9,725 nucleotides of DNA from an uncultured Clostridia bacterium (GTDB lineage Bacteria > Bacillota > Clostridia > Christensenellales > Borkfalkiaceae): positions 1 through 9,725 of the forward strand of contig CALDMH010000120.1 in the NCBI GenBank assembly GCA_937915565.1. The letters run 5' to 3'. The notes under the pieces were generated by a model. That model saw only the letters and a list, made by a program, of their open reading frames with translations, was not told the DNA's origin and ran no database searches. Both the position numbers and the translations under genes were made by a program. This document shows, piece after piece, positions 1 to 5,776 of the stretch; position 1 is the stretch's first letter; each line of letters opens with the position of its first letter.

Positions 1-205
1 TGATGATAATCGGGATATTGTCGAGAATATGCTCGAAGGCTTTTGCCCTGCGCATAATAATCGGCTCGTCTTCCGTGGCTTTATACGATTCCGTAAGGTA
101 AACCGCTCTGTCCGCCTCTATTTGCGGAGGAAGAAGGAAGAGCGCTTTTTTAAGCTTATCGATTCTCGGCGATTTTTCAATTTTTTTCGTGTAAAATTCA
201 GGCAT
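1..205 (-). CDS. Glycyl radical enzyme, pyruvate formate-lyase/diol dehydratase family (N-terminal part)
   Basis: This is a partial gene. Only the first 68 codons lie in the window, and the rest continues beyond base 1. The visible protein starts MPEFYTKKIEKSPRI and carries the N-terminal pattern of the PFL-like superfamily: an IDKLKKALF helix, then IEADRAVYLTESY, a short ED-P linker, IIMRRAKAFEHIL and DNIPI. In this superfamily the segment precedes the substrate barrel. The catalytic Cys and the C-terminal Gly radical loop are outside the window, so the substrate (pyruvate, choline, glycerol, hydroxyproline or other) cannot be decided. The ATG at 203-205 is preceded by GGGAG six bases upstream, which supports this start. 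The gene stands alone behind its own promoter with a leader of roughly 150 nt. Such enzymes are oxygen-sensitive and need a radical-SAM activase, which is not in the window. The family call is firm; the specificity is unknown. Confidence 0.85.
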   Translation of the reverse strand, partial: MPEFYTKKIEKSPRIDKLKKALFLLPPQIEADRAVYLTESYKATEDEPIIMRRAKAFEHILDNIPIII

Positions 206-364
206 ACGTTTCTCCCGTTGCTGGTTTTTCGTTTTGCGGCGGCGAATGAATTTCCCGTCGTTTATCGTTTGCGGTTAATCGTTGTATTGTTGTTGATTAT
301 CGCTTTTTTTAACGCCGCGAGCCGTTGCCGTTTCCAAAGTAAAAAAACTCGCATTGTCGACTAT

Positions 365-393
365 ATTATAATATATAACTCCGTTCTTGTCAA
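365..393 (-). promoter_or_regulatory. SigA-type promoter of the glycyl radical enzyme gene
   Basis: On the minus strand, TTGACA (388-393) and TATAAT (365-370) are both perfect consensus and are separated by 17 bp. Transcription would start near 358, giving a leader of about 150 nt before the ATG at 205. No terminator or known riboswitch could be recognised in the leader. Confidence 0.85.
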
Positions 394-546
394 CGGTTTT
401 TTTGTTTTTTGTTGTTTTTCGCCGAATTTTTTTAAAACCGAAATTTAGCGTTATCGTCGATTTGCGGCGGTTTAGAATGAAAATTCACGATAAAACCTTG
501 AAAAATTGAGTTTTTGTAAAAAATAAAGGTTGGGCAACTTTATAAC

Positions 547-712
547 AAAACCACATAAAATCAAACAAAACAACAAAAAATGAGCAAGTTTTGTACGTTG
601 CCGAAAAATGAAACCGAAATAAAGCCGAAACGGTGTCAAATAAATACGCAATAAACGCAAAATAAAGTCGCAGCGAAACCAAAACGAAATCAAAAAGAAA
701 CCCAAAACAAAA
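547..712. repeat. Phased A-tracts with an 11-bp degenerate tandem repeat
   Basis: A-runs of four to six bases start at 547, 557, 567 and 575, close to one helical turn apart. From 614 to 712 the sequence can be cut into nine consecutive 11-bp units, for example CCGAAATAAAG, CAAAACGAAAT and CAAAAAGAAAC, with the loose pattern C-n-n-AAA-n-n-AAA. A-tracts repeated in phase with the helix are known to bend DNA, so this stretch is predicted to be intrinsically curved. Similar units occur in opposite orientation at 8122-8195. Confidence 0.7.
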
Positions 713-776
713 CCGCTTTGCGGGTTTCGTTATCGTTTTCCTGGTTTGCTTTCAACGTCGTTCCGTTTTTTTACGA

Positions 777-922
777 TTGATTTGCGGTTGATTTGCGATG
801 CGTCGTTTTTCCGTTAAGTTCTTCGTTTTTTTGTGCCGAACTTTGATAAGTTCCTTGCTTCTTGCGTTGAGCTTTTGTCGGTTTTTTGCGTTAGCCCTTT
901 GTTAAGTTCCTTGCTTCTTGCG
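777..922. repeat. T-rich block with short direct repeats
   Basis: An 11-bp unit TTGATTTGCGG/A occurs twice in tandem (777-787, 788-798). A 20-bp word beginning TAAGTTCCTTGCTTC occurs exactly twice, at 847-866 and 903-922, with a 56-bp period; the surroundings (GAACTTTGA, CTTTTGTCGG) also recur loosely. This suggests a degenerated tandem array of roughly 55 bp. No protein repeat can be read from it. Confidence 0.6.
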
Positions 923-984
923 ATGACCTTTGATATGTTCACTTTTTTGTATCGAACTTTTGTCGGGTTTTTCGTTTTTTCGTG

Positions 985-1022
985 AAGCCCCGCCCGCGGC
1001 GTGCGCCGCGGGCGGGGCTTTT
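985..1022 (+). terminator. Strong terminator-like hairpin with no gene upstream
   Basis: A perfect 16-bp GC-rich stem (985-1000 with 1005-1020) closes a GTGC loop and is followed by a short T-run (1019-1022). It has the form of a Rho-independent terminator on the plus strand, yet no plus-strand gene lies between base 1 and this point. The minus-strand tail is not a clean T-run, although T-rich sequence lies on the plus-strand left side. Confidence 0.65.
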
Positions 1023-1160
1023 AATAAAAATGCCCGATAATCGCCGTATATCGCCACGTTCTCCGTTTTGGAGAGTGCGTATAATCCTTGTTCTACGGGG
1101 CGAAGAACGGCGTTATCCGAACAGTATAAGGCGTTCGCCGAAGTCGGTGGGCGAAAACCG

Positions 1161-1189
1161 TTGAAAAAGGCTCGAATCGACATTATACT
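1161..1189 (+). promoter_or_regulatory. Promoter of the glycosyltransferase-acyltransferase operon
   Basis: TTGAAA (1161-1166) and TATACT (1184-1189) are separated by 17 bp. Transcription would start near 1196, giving a leader of about 228 nt before the ATG at 1424. That leader carries the hairpin array. Confidence 0.75.
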
Positions 1190-1204
1190 TTAATTGTAGA
1201 TGCG

Positions 1205-1410
1205 GCTTCGGGATAGCCCGAAGCGAAATTACACGGATTCGGATTGCTTACGGAACGAAATTGGTTTTATTTCGGGGAGAGCGCAAAACCCAAACCGTTT
1301 TGGGGAGAGCGTAAAACCCAAATCGTTTCGGGTGAACGAACCCGAACTAAAACCGTCTCGGGCAGACAATCCCGAAAACAAAATTACCTCGGGTGAAGAA
1401 GCCCGAAGCG
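1205..1410 (+). promoter_or_regulatory. 5' leader with an array of short related hairpins
   Basis: Six short inverted repeats lie in the leader. The first, GCTTCGGG-ATAG-CCCGAAGC (1205-1224), has a perfect 8-bp stem. Five more follow as consecutive units of 28-32 nt: 1270-1297, 1298-1325, 1326-1355, 1356-1387 and 1388-1418. Each has a left arm of the form TTTGGG or TTCGGG and a right arm CCCAAA or CCCGAA. In three units TCGGG pairs with CCCGA, and in one TTTGGG pairs with CCCAAA, so arms change together. The unit at 1270 has one C/A mismatch. Right arms can also pair with the next unit's left arm. CCTC at 1387-1390 is complementary to GAGG of the ribosome binding site (1415-1418). I do not recognise it as a known riboswitch class. 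Confidence 0.6.
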
Positions 1411-1423
1411 AACGGAGGAAATT

Positions 1424-2590
1424 ATGGTAGCTTGCATAGTGTGCGACGTGCTCGGAGAAAAGAACAACGGAACTACTCTTGCCGCAAACAATCTTATCGA
1501 TTATTTGAAAAGCAAAGGACACGAAACTCGCGTGGTTTGCTGCGATAAGGATAAAAACGGCAAGGAGAATTATTACGTCACCCCGACCTTTAATTTCGGA
1601 AAACTTTTGAACAAGGTTGTGGAAATGAACGGCGTTACGATTGCCAAAGCAGACGAAAAAATAGTCAGGGCGGCCATAGAAGGTTCGGACGTGGTGCATT
1701 TGCTTATTCCGTTTTCGCTTTCGAGAATGGCGGTAAAAATCGCAAAGGAACTCAACAAGCCCATCACGGCGAGCTTCCATTGTCAGGCGGAAAACGTAAC
1801 GGCGCACGTCTTTTTGATGAACGTCGGGCTTGCGAATAAGATGGTTTATAAGAATTTTTACAATCACGTTTACCGTTATTGCGACATAGTTCATTATCCC
1901 ACGACGTTTATTCGCGACGTTTTCGAGAAGGAAACGCACAAAACCAATTCCGTGGTGATTTCAAACGGCGTGAACGAGCAGTTTTTTCAACCGACCGAGG
2001 CGAAGCGGCTCAGCGATAAGTTCACGATTATCTGCACGGGGCGTTACAGCAAGGAAAAAGCGCAGAATTTGCTTATAAAAGCGGTTGCGAAAAGCAAGTA
2101 TAAGGACGATACCAAACTCGTTTTCGCAGGGACGGGTCCTTACGAAAAGAGGCTTAAAAAGCTGGCTGAAAGAAAAGGCGTGGACGCCGATTTTAAGTTT
2201 TTCGCAAGGGACGAGCTTCTCCCCGTTCTTCGTGGAGCGGACCTTTACGTTCACACCGCGTCGATTGAAATCGAAGCGATAGCTTGCCTTGAAGCAATCG
2301 TGAGCGGGCTCGTTCCCGTCATAAACGATTCCCCGCGCAGTGCGACGAGGGCTTTCGCATTGGATAAAAACAACCTGTTCAAGAAAAACAGCGTTTGCGA
2401 TTTGAAGGATAAAATCGAATTCTGGCGCGAGCATAAAGAACTAATCGAAGAGTATAAGTCGCGCTATAAGTCGATTATCGGCGCATTCGACCAGCAGGAA
2501 TGTATGAAAAAAATGGAAGAAATGCTGCTTGAAGCAATCGAAATGAAGAAAAACGAAACGAAGAAAAGCGAGATAAAGAAAAACGGATAA
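1424..2590 (+). CDS. GT4-family glycosyltransferase, probable glycolipid synthesis
   Basis: The 388-residue protein has the GT-B fold layout of retaining GT4 enzymes, which move a sugar from a nucleotide-sugar to an acceptor at the cytoplasmic membrane face. The N-terminal acceptor domain starts with a short hydrophobic strand and a Gly-rich loop (GEKNNGTT, 11-18), with FHCQAENVT at 118-126. The C-terminal donor domain has SNGV (180-183), GRYSKEK (206-212), GTGPYEKRLK (236-245) and the E-x7-E motif (E282 to E290, then the EAIVSGLVPVI strand). The C-terminus is Lys/Glu-rich. GGAGG lies five bases before the ATG. The next gene, a PlsC-like acyltransferase, starts 11 bases after the stop. The pair suggests glycosylation of diacylglycerol or a related lipid, in the manner of diacylglycerol glucosyltransferases. 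The GT4 family is firm; sugar and acceptor are inference. Confidence 0.85.
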   Translation: MVACIVCDVLGEKNNGTTLAANNLIDYLKSKGHETRVVCCDKDKNGKENYYVTPTFNFGKLLNKVVEMNGVTIAKADEKIVRAAIEGSDVVHLLIPFSLSRMAVKIAKELNKPITASFHCQAENVTAHVFLMNVGLANKMVYKNFYNHVYRYCDIVHYPTTFIRDVFEKETHKTNSVVISNGVNEQFFQPTEAKRLSDKFTIICTGRYSKEKAQNLLIKAVAKSKYKDDTKLVFAGTGPYEKRLKKLAERKGVDADFKFFARDELLPVLRGADLYVHTASIEIEAIACLEAIVSGLVPVINDSPRSATRAFALDKNNLFKKNSVCDLKDKIEFWREHKELIEEYKSRYKSIIGAFDQQECMKKMEEMLLEAIEMKKNETKKSEIKKNG

Positions 2591-2622
2591 GGTCGTTTAT
2601 TATGGATAAGGTCATTTATTAT
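2585..2622 (+). repeat. 19-bp tandem duplication across the gene junction
   Basis: GGATAAGGTCGTTTATTAT (2585-2603) is followed directly by a copy with one change, G to A (2604-2622). The first copy contains the stop codon of the glycosyltransferase and the AAGG that could serve as ribosome binding site. The start codon of the acyltransferase (2602-2604) spans the joint, and the second copy encodes its first residues. Confidence 0.9.
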
Positions 2623-3582
2623 AAGGACGAGTTGAACGACGATTTTGCCGGCAATAATATCAAAACGAAAGACGTCCCGGATAACTTCGTCTATATAAAG
2701 AAAAATCCGCTGTGGAGAGTCGTTGCGTTTTTGTTTTATTACGTCGTGGCGTGTCCGCTCGTAACCGCGTATAATTTTCTTTTTCACGGCGAGGTTATCA
2801 AAAACAGGCGCGTGCTTAAAGGTTACCGAAAAAACGGTTACTACCTTTACGGTAACCACACGATGATTGCCGCGGACGCATTCACCCCTTCCCGCGTGGC
2901 GTTTCCGAAAAAGGCGAACGTAATCGTCAATCCGGACGCGTTTTCCATTCCCGTCGTTTCCGCGATGGTGGGAATGCTCGGCGGCGTGCCGATAGGAACG
3001 AACCTGCGCGGAATGAAAAAATTCACCGCGGCTATGACGAAATATTCGGAAAGCAAAAAGGTGATGATGATTTATCCGGAGGCGCATATCTGGCCGTATT
3101 ACACGGGTATTCGCCCGTTTAAGGACGTGTCTTTCAAATATCCGGCAAAAGACGGCAGGCCCGTATTTTGTTTCACGAGAATTTTTAAAAAGAGAAAATT
3201 TTTCCGCCGTCCGCGCGTGGTCGTTTATATAGACGGACCGTTCTTCCCGAAGGACGGCGCAACGGTTAAGGAAAACCAGAAATACCTCCGCGATTGCGTT
3301 TACGAAGCTATGAAAAAGCGGGCTTTGAAAAACGAAATCGAGTACGTTAAATACGTCAGGCAAACGGAAAACGAGCAACCCGGGCAGGAATTTATAGCCT
3401 CTGTCGCCGCTTGCGCCGAGCCGACTTCGGCAATCGTAACGAGTGCAACGGCCACAAGGGAAGATATAGCCGTAACGAGTGCGACGGCCGAAACGAATAC
3501 GGTCGCCATAGCGGACGATATAAACGTAATGAACGCGGCGGTTGCCGCAGGGACGGCCGGAAAGGTAAAAATAGCGGAATAA
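2602..3582 (+). CDS. PlsC-like lysophospholipid acyltransferase with low-complexity tail
   Basis: The protein has 326 residues. Residues 38-60 form a hydrophobic, probably membrane-seated helix. The acyltransferase core follows: GNHTMIAADAF (84-94) gives the catalytic His86 and Asp92 in an H-x5-D spacing rather than the textbook H-x4-D, which I recall in Clostridial members of this family. GGVPIGTNLRGM (127-138) is the second motif, and YPEAHIWP (158-165) stands where EGTRS lies in classical PlsC. The family moves acyl chains onto lysophosphatidate or similar lipids. From about residue 258 a tail rich in Ala, Thr and Val, outside the catalytic core, contains VTSATA twice, 12 residues apart. 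The start has a weak AAGG nine bases upstream, so translation may depend on the preceding gene. Together with that gene it probably builds or remodels a glycolipid. Substrate unknown. Confidence 0.82.
   Translation: MDKVIYYKDELNDDFAGNNIKTKDVPDNFVYIKKNPLWRVVAFLFYYVVACPLVTAYNFLFHGEVIKNRRVLKGYRKNGYYLYGNHTMIAADAFTPSRVAFPKKANVIVNPDAFSIPVVSAMVGMLGGVPIGTNLRGMKKFTAAMTKYSESKKVMMIYPEAHIWPYYTGIRPFKDVSFKYPAKDGRPVFCFTRIFKKRKFFRRPRVVVYIDGPFFPKDGATVKENQKYLRDCVYEAMKKRALKNEIEYVKYVRQTENEQPGQEFIASVAACAEPTSAIVTSATATREDIAVTSATAETNTVAIADDINVMNAAVAAGTAGKVKIAE
3436..3489 (+). repeat. 36-bp-period repeat inside the acyltransferase tail
   Basis: GTAACGAGTGCAACGGCC (3436-3453) recurs with one change at 3472-3489. The period is 36 bp, or 12 codons, so the reading frame is kept. 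This accounts for the doubled VTSATA in the tail and suggests growth of the tail by slippage or duplication. Confidence 0.75.
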
Positions 3583-3619
3583 TCGACTTATAGCCGCACT
3601 TTTAATATTTATTGTTTGC

Positions 3620-3669
3620 AAAACGGCCGCGGCGGCTTCGGTTTTCCCCGAAGCCGCCGCGGCCGTTTT
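3620..3669 (+). terminator. Rho-independent terminator of the lipid operon
   Basis: A perfect 22-bp stem (3620-3641 with 3648-3669) has a six-base loop. The flanks read AAAA on the left and TTTT on the right, so it can work in both directions. It lies 37 bases after the acyltransferase stop and separates the operon from serS. Confidence 0.9.
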
Positions 3670-3733
3670 AAAACCGCTAAAAACGACGGATAGTCAAAAA
3701 TTTTCGGAGCGAGCAAAAAAATATTCCAAAAAC

Positions 3734-3762
3734 TTGCGTAAAAACCGAAAATGGTATATAAT
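3734..3762 (+). promoter_or_regulatory. Promoter of serS
   Basis: TTGCGT (3734-3739) and TATAAT (3757-3762) are 17 bp apart, and AT-rich sequence lies upstream (about 3700-3730). The start would be near 3769, leaving a leader under 30 nt. That is too short for a T-box, which often controls such genes in this phylum. Confidence 0.75.
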
Positions 3763-3796
3763 ATGGAAAAAAGCAAAAGTTTCAGAGGTATGCGAA

Positions 3797-5086
3797 ATGC
3801 TCGATATTAAACTTATAACCGAAAATCCCGAACTCGTTAAGGAAAGACTTGCCAAAAAAGGCTGCATAGTGGATTTTGCCGAGATTTTGAAGCTCGACGC
3901 CGAAAGAAAAAAACTTATGGCGGAAATCGAAGCTATGAAGGCGGAGAGAAATAAGGTTTCCGCGGAAATTCCCAAATATAAAAAAGAAGGAAAACCCGTT
4001 GAGGAAATTTTTGCGCGTATGAGAAAAATCGGCGACGACATCGCCGAGGGCGACGCGAAAATCAACGCTTATCAGCAGGAAATAACCGATTTCATCGCCA
4101 AACTTCCCAATATGCCGGACGACGACCTGCTCCCCGGGGAAAAGGAAAACAATAAGGTTATCAAGGTTTTCGGCGAAAAACCCGAATTCGATTTCAAGCC
4201 GAAGAACCACGTCGACCTTTGCACCAACCTCGGAATTATCGATTACGAAAGAGGCGTTAAGCTTTCCGGCAACGGTTATTGGCTCTATCGCGGCGACGGC
4301 GCAAGGCTCGAATGGGCGCTTTTGAATTACTTCGTCGCAACGCATCTTAAAGACGGTTACGAAATGATTCTTCCCCCGCATATGCTCGGATATAACTGCG
4401 GCTTCGGCGCAGGTCAGTTCCCCAAGTTCACCGACGAGGTTTACTGGGTCGACAGCGAGGACGGCGAGAAGAAAAAGGCTAAATTTATGCTTCCCACCGC
4501 CGAAACCGCGCTCGTCAATATGTACGCGGGCGAAATTATCGACGAGGACAAGCTTCCTATGAAGTTCTTCGCTTACACTCCGTGCTATCGTAAAGAGGCC
4601 GGAACTTACAGGGCCGAGGAACGCGGAATGATAAGAGGCCACCAGTTCAATAAAGTCGAAATGGTTCAGTACGCTCACCCCGACAAATCGAAAGAGGCGT
4701 TTGAAGAACTCGTAAACAAGGCTTGCGCGCTTATGGAAGGTTTGGGGCTTCATTTCAGGCTTTCCAAACTTGCCGCCGGCGATTGCTCCGCTTCGATGGC
4801 GAGAACTTACGACATAGAAGTCTGGATTCCCTCTATGGGTATTTACAAAGAAGTTTCGTCCGTTTCCAACGCCAACGACTATCAGGCGAGAAGAAACAAC
4901 ACGAGATTCAGAGATAAGGAAACGGGCAAGACGAGATTCGTTCACACGCTCAACGGTTCGGGGCTTGCAACGTCGAGAGTTTTCCCCGCTCTTATCGAGC
5001 AAATGCAACTTCCCGACGGCTCTATCCGCATTCCGGACGTTCTCGTTCCGTTTATGGGCGGGCAAACCAAACTCGAACGCCGTTGA
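3797..5086 (+). CDS. serS: Seryl-tRNA synthetase
   Basis: This class II synthetase of 429 residues charges tRNA-Ser with serine and, in the family, also tRNA-Sec where present. An N-terminal helical arm (about 30-102, rich in Lys, Glu and Ala) forms the coiled coil that grips the long variable arm of tRNA-Ser. The catalytic core shows TAETAL (234-239), motif 2 as CYRKEAGTYRAEERGMIRGH (263-282) followed by QFNKVE, the serine-site region KEVSSVSNANDYQARR (351-366) and motif 3 from LNGSGLATSRV to IPDVLVPFMGG (385-422). Length and motifs are normal. The ATG at 3797 is preceded by AGAGG eight bases upstream. An in-frame TTG at 3734 lies in the promoter's -35 box and cannot be the start. The 430-codon frame begins MLDIKLI, as in other SerRS. 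Confidence 0.97.
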   Translation: MLDIKLITENPELVKERLAKKGCIVDFAEILKLDAERKKLMAEIEAMKAERNKVSAEIPKYKKEGKPVEEIFARMRKIGDDIAEGDAKINAYQQEITDFIAKLPNMPDDDLLPGEKENNKVIKVFGEKPEFDFKPKNHVDLCTNLGIIDYERGVKLSGNGYWLYRGDGARLEWALLNYFVATHLKDGYEMILPPHMLGYNCGFGAGQFPKFTDEVYWVDSEDGEKKKAKFMLPTAETALVNMYAGEIIDEDKLPMKFFAYTPCYRKEAGTYRAEERGMIRGHQFNKVEMVQYAHPDKSKEAFEELVNKACALMEGLGLHFRLSKLAAGDCSASMARTYDIEVWIPSMGIYKEVSSVSNANDYQARRNNTRFRDKETGKTRFVHTLNGSGLATSRVFPALIEQMQLPDGSIRIPDVLVPFMGGQTKLERR

Positions 5087-5125
5087 TAAGAGGTTAAAGA
5101 GAAAATTACGAGCCTGAACAACAAA

Positions 5126-5147
5126 TATATAATAGGTATATAATAGG
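5126..5147 (+). promoter_or_regulatory. Tandem -10-like boxes upstream of the DUF1292 gene
   Basis: TATATAATAGG occurs twice in tandem (5126-5136 and 5137-5147), giving two TATAAT hexamers (5128-5133, 5139-5144). No good -35 is visible at either spacing; the nearest is CTGAAC/TGAACA around 5114-5120. It is a possible promoter for the downstream small gene. Confidence 0.4.
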
Positions 5148-5182
5148 CGGATTTCCGCAAAAGGAAGCGGAAATCCGCCTAT
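5143..5182. terminator. 16-bp hairpin between serS and the DUF1292 gene
   Basis: A perfect 16-bp stem (5143-5158 with 5167-5182) has an eight-base loop. It lies 57 bases after the serS stop and probably ends its transcript, although no T-run follows on the plus strand. If a promoter just upstream is used, the same hairpin would instead sit at the 5' end of the next mRNA. Confidence 0.55.
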
Positions 5183-5211
5183 CTCATAAAAACGAAAAGG
5201 AGCGTTACGAA

Positions 5212-5526
5212 ATGAACGACGAAAAAGAGATTTTAGACGAAGAGGAATTTGACGAGGGCGAAGAAGAGATAATCACTTTATCCACTCCGGACGGCGAAGA
5301 AGTGGATTTCACGGAAATTGCCACGGTGGAATTCGAGGATAATCTTTACGTTATTATGCAGCCCGTGGAGCTTTTCGAGGGAATGGAGGACGACGAAGCG
5401 CTCGTTTTCTCCGTTACGGACGAAGGCGAAGAGGATTCGAGGTTCGACGTGGTTACGGACGAAAGGATTGTCGACGGGGTTTTTGCGGAATACAATAAAC
5501 TCTTCGAGGAACAAAATAAAAATTAG
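5212..5526 (+). CDS. Small acidic DUF1292 family protein
   Basis: The 104-residue protein is strongly acidic. After a Glu/Asp-rich N-terminus it has the DUF1292 layout: ITLSTPDGEEVDFTEIATVE (21-40), a short strand LYVIMQPVEL (45-54), the acidic EDDEALVFSVTDE (59-71), then a C-terminal helix (VFAEYNKLFEE, 90-100). This family (Bacillus YrzB and relatives) is widespread in Bacillota and has no established function. AAGGAG lies nine bases before the ATG. It is flanked by serS on the left and the PyrR-controlled permease gene on the right. In other genomes YrzB-like genes sit near alaS and the Holliday junction resolvase gene, so this placement gives no functional hint. No transmembrane segment is visible, so it is probably cytoplasmic. 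Confidence 0.85.
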   Translation: MNDEKEILDEEEFDEGEEEIITLSTPDGEEVDFTEIATVEFEDNLYVIMQPVELFEGMEDDEALVFSVTDEGEEDSRFDVVTDERIVDGVFAEYNKLFEEQNKN

Positions 5527-5549
5527 TATGAAAATTTTCTGAAAAACGG

Positions 5550-5578
5550 TTGACAAACCTTTTTCATAGTGTTACAAT
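5550..5578 (+). promoter_or_regulatory. Promoter of the uracil permease gene
   Basis: TTGACA (5550-5555) and TACAAT (5573-5578) are separated by 17 bp. Transcription would start near 5585, just upstream of the PyrR-type element, so all its parts lie in the transcript. Confidence 0.85.
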
Positions 5579-5588
5579 ACTCACGATA

Positions 5589-5682
5589 AATCTTTAAAGG
5601 CGATACAGAGATATCGGCAAGATTGGTGATTTTATTACTACGCGTTTATAACGCCTTGCCGTGCGGGTAAGGCGTTTTTTTT
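5589..5682 (+). promoter_or_regulatory. PyrR-type attenuator (binding hairpin, antiterminator, terminator)
   Basis: The binding hairpin has a lower stem AATCTT/AAGATT (5589-5594 with 5619-5624), an internal bulge, an upper stem CGATA/TATCG (5601-5605 with 5612-5616) and the hexaloop CAGAGA (5606-5611). This fits the CNGNGA loop of known PyrR sites, and TCTTTAAA on the 5' side also matches Bacillus pyr leaders. The terminator AACGCCTT/AAGGCGTT (5650-5657 with 5669-5676) ends in a run of eight T (5675-5682). CGGCAAG (5615-5621) is fully complementary to CTTGCCG (5655-5661), forming an antiterminator that excludes both. By the established mechanism, UMP- or UTP-bound PyrR would hold the hairpin and allow termination, shutting off the permease when pyrimidines are plentiful. 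No pyrR gene lies in the window. Confidence 0.85.
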
Positions 5683-5776
5683 AAGCCGAAACCGCTCCGC
5701 GGCAAAAGTACGATAAACAGGAGTAAGAGCCAAGGGATTTTTCAAAAAGAGAAAACTTTTTTAAAAGGAGAAACTT

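Larger units (their letters stand above)
394..1160. other. Long intergenic stretch without a recognisable gene
   Basis: No open frame here has both a ribosome binding site and a plausible protein. The stretch holds A-rich phased repeats (547-712), a switch to T-rich sequence on the plus strand at about 716, a T-rich block with short direct repeats (777-922) and a strong terminator-like hairpin (985-1022). I see no interpretable structure in 1023-1160. The open frames present translate to Phe/Leu-rich or Arg-rich sequences that simply mirror the repeats and skewed base composition. It could be a decayed gene, a non-coding RNA locus or curved DNA; the sequence alone does not decide. Confidence 0.6.

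Noticed and set aside
472..705. Hydrophobic 77-codon minus-strand open frame
   Set aside because: The start would be TTG without a ribosome binding site, and the Phe/Leu-rich sequence is explained by the A-rich 11-bp repeats on the other strand.
902..1183. 93-codon minus-strand open frame
   Set aside because: No ribosome binding site upstream of its start; it runs through the strong hairpin at 985-1022 and matches no family I recognise.
1205..1410. CRISPR array
   Set aside because: The repeated units are 28-32 nt overall with no constant repeat and no unique spacers of fixed length; they are short hairpins in a leader, and no cas gene is present.
1200..1430. 76-codon open frame through the hairpin-array leader
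   Set aside because: It starts only about four bases after the predicted transcription start, has no ribosome binding site, overlaps the glycosyltransferase start and mirrors the repeats. A leader peptide is possible but unsupported.
3769..3796. T-box riboswitch before serS
   Set aside because: The leader from the recognised promoter is under 30 nt and cannot hold a T-box with specifier loop and terminator.
5541..5566. Terminator after the DUF1292 gene (GGTT/AACC with T-run)
   Set aside because: Only a four-base core stem with a mismatch below it, and it overlaps the -35 box of the permease promoter; too weak to call.
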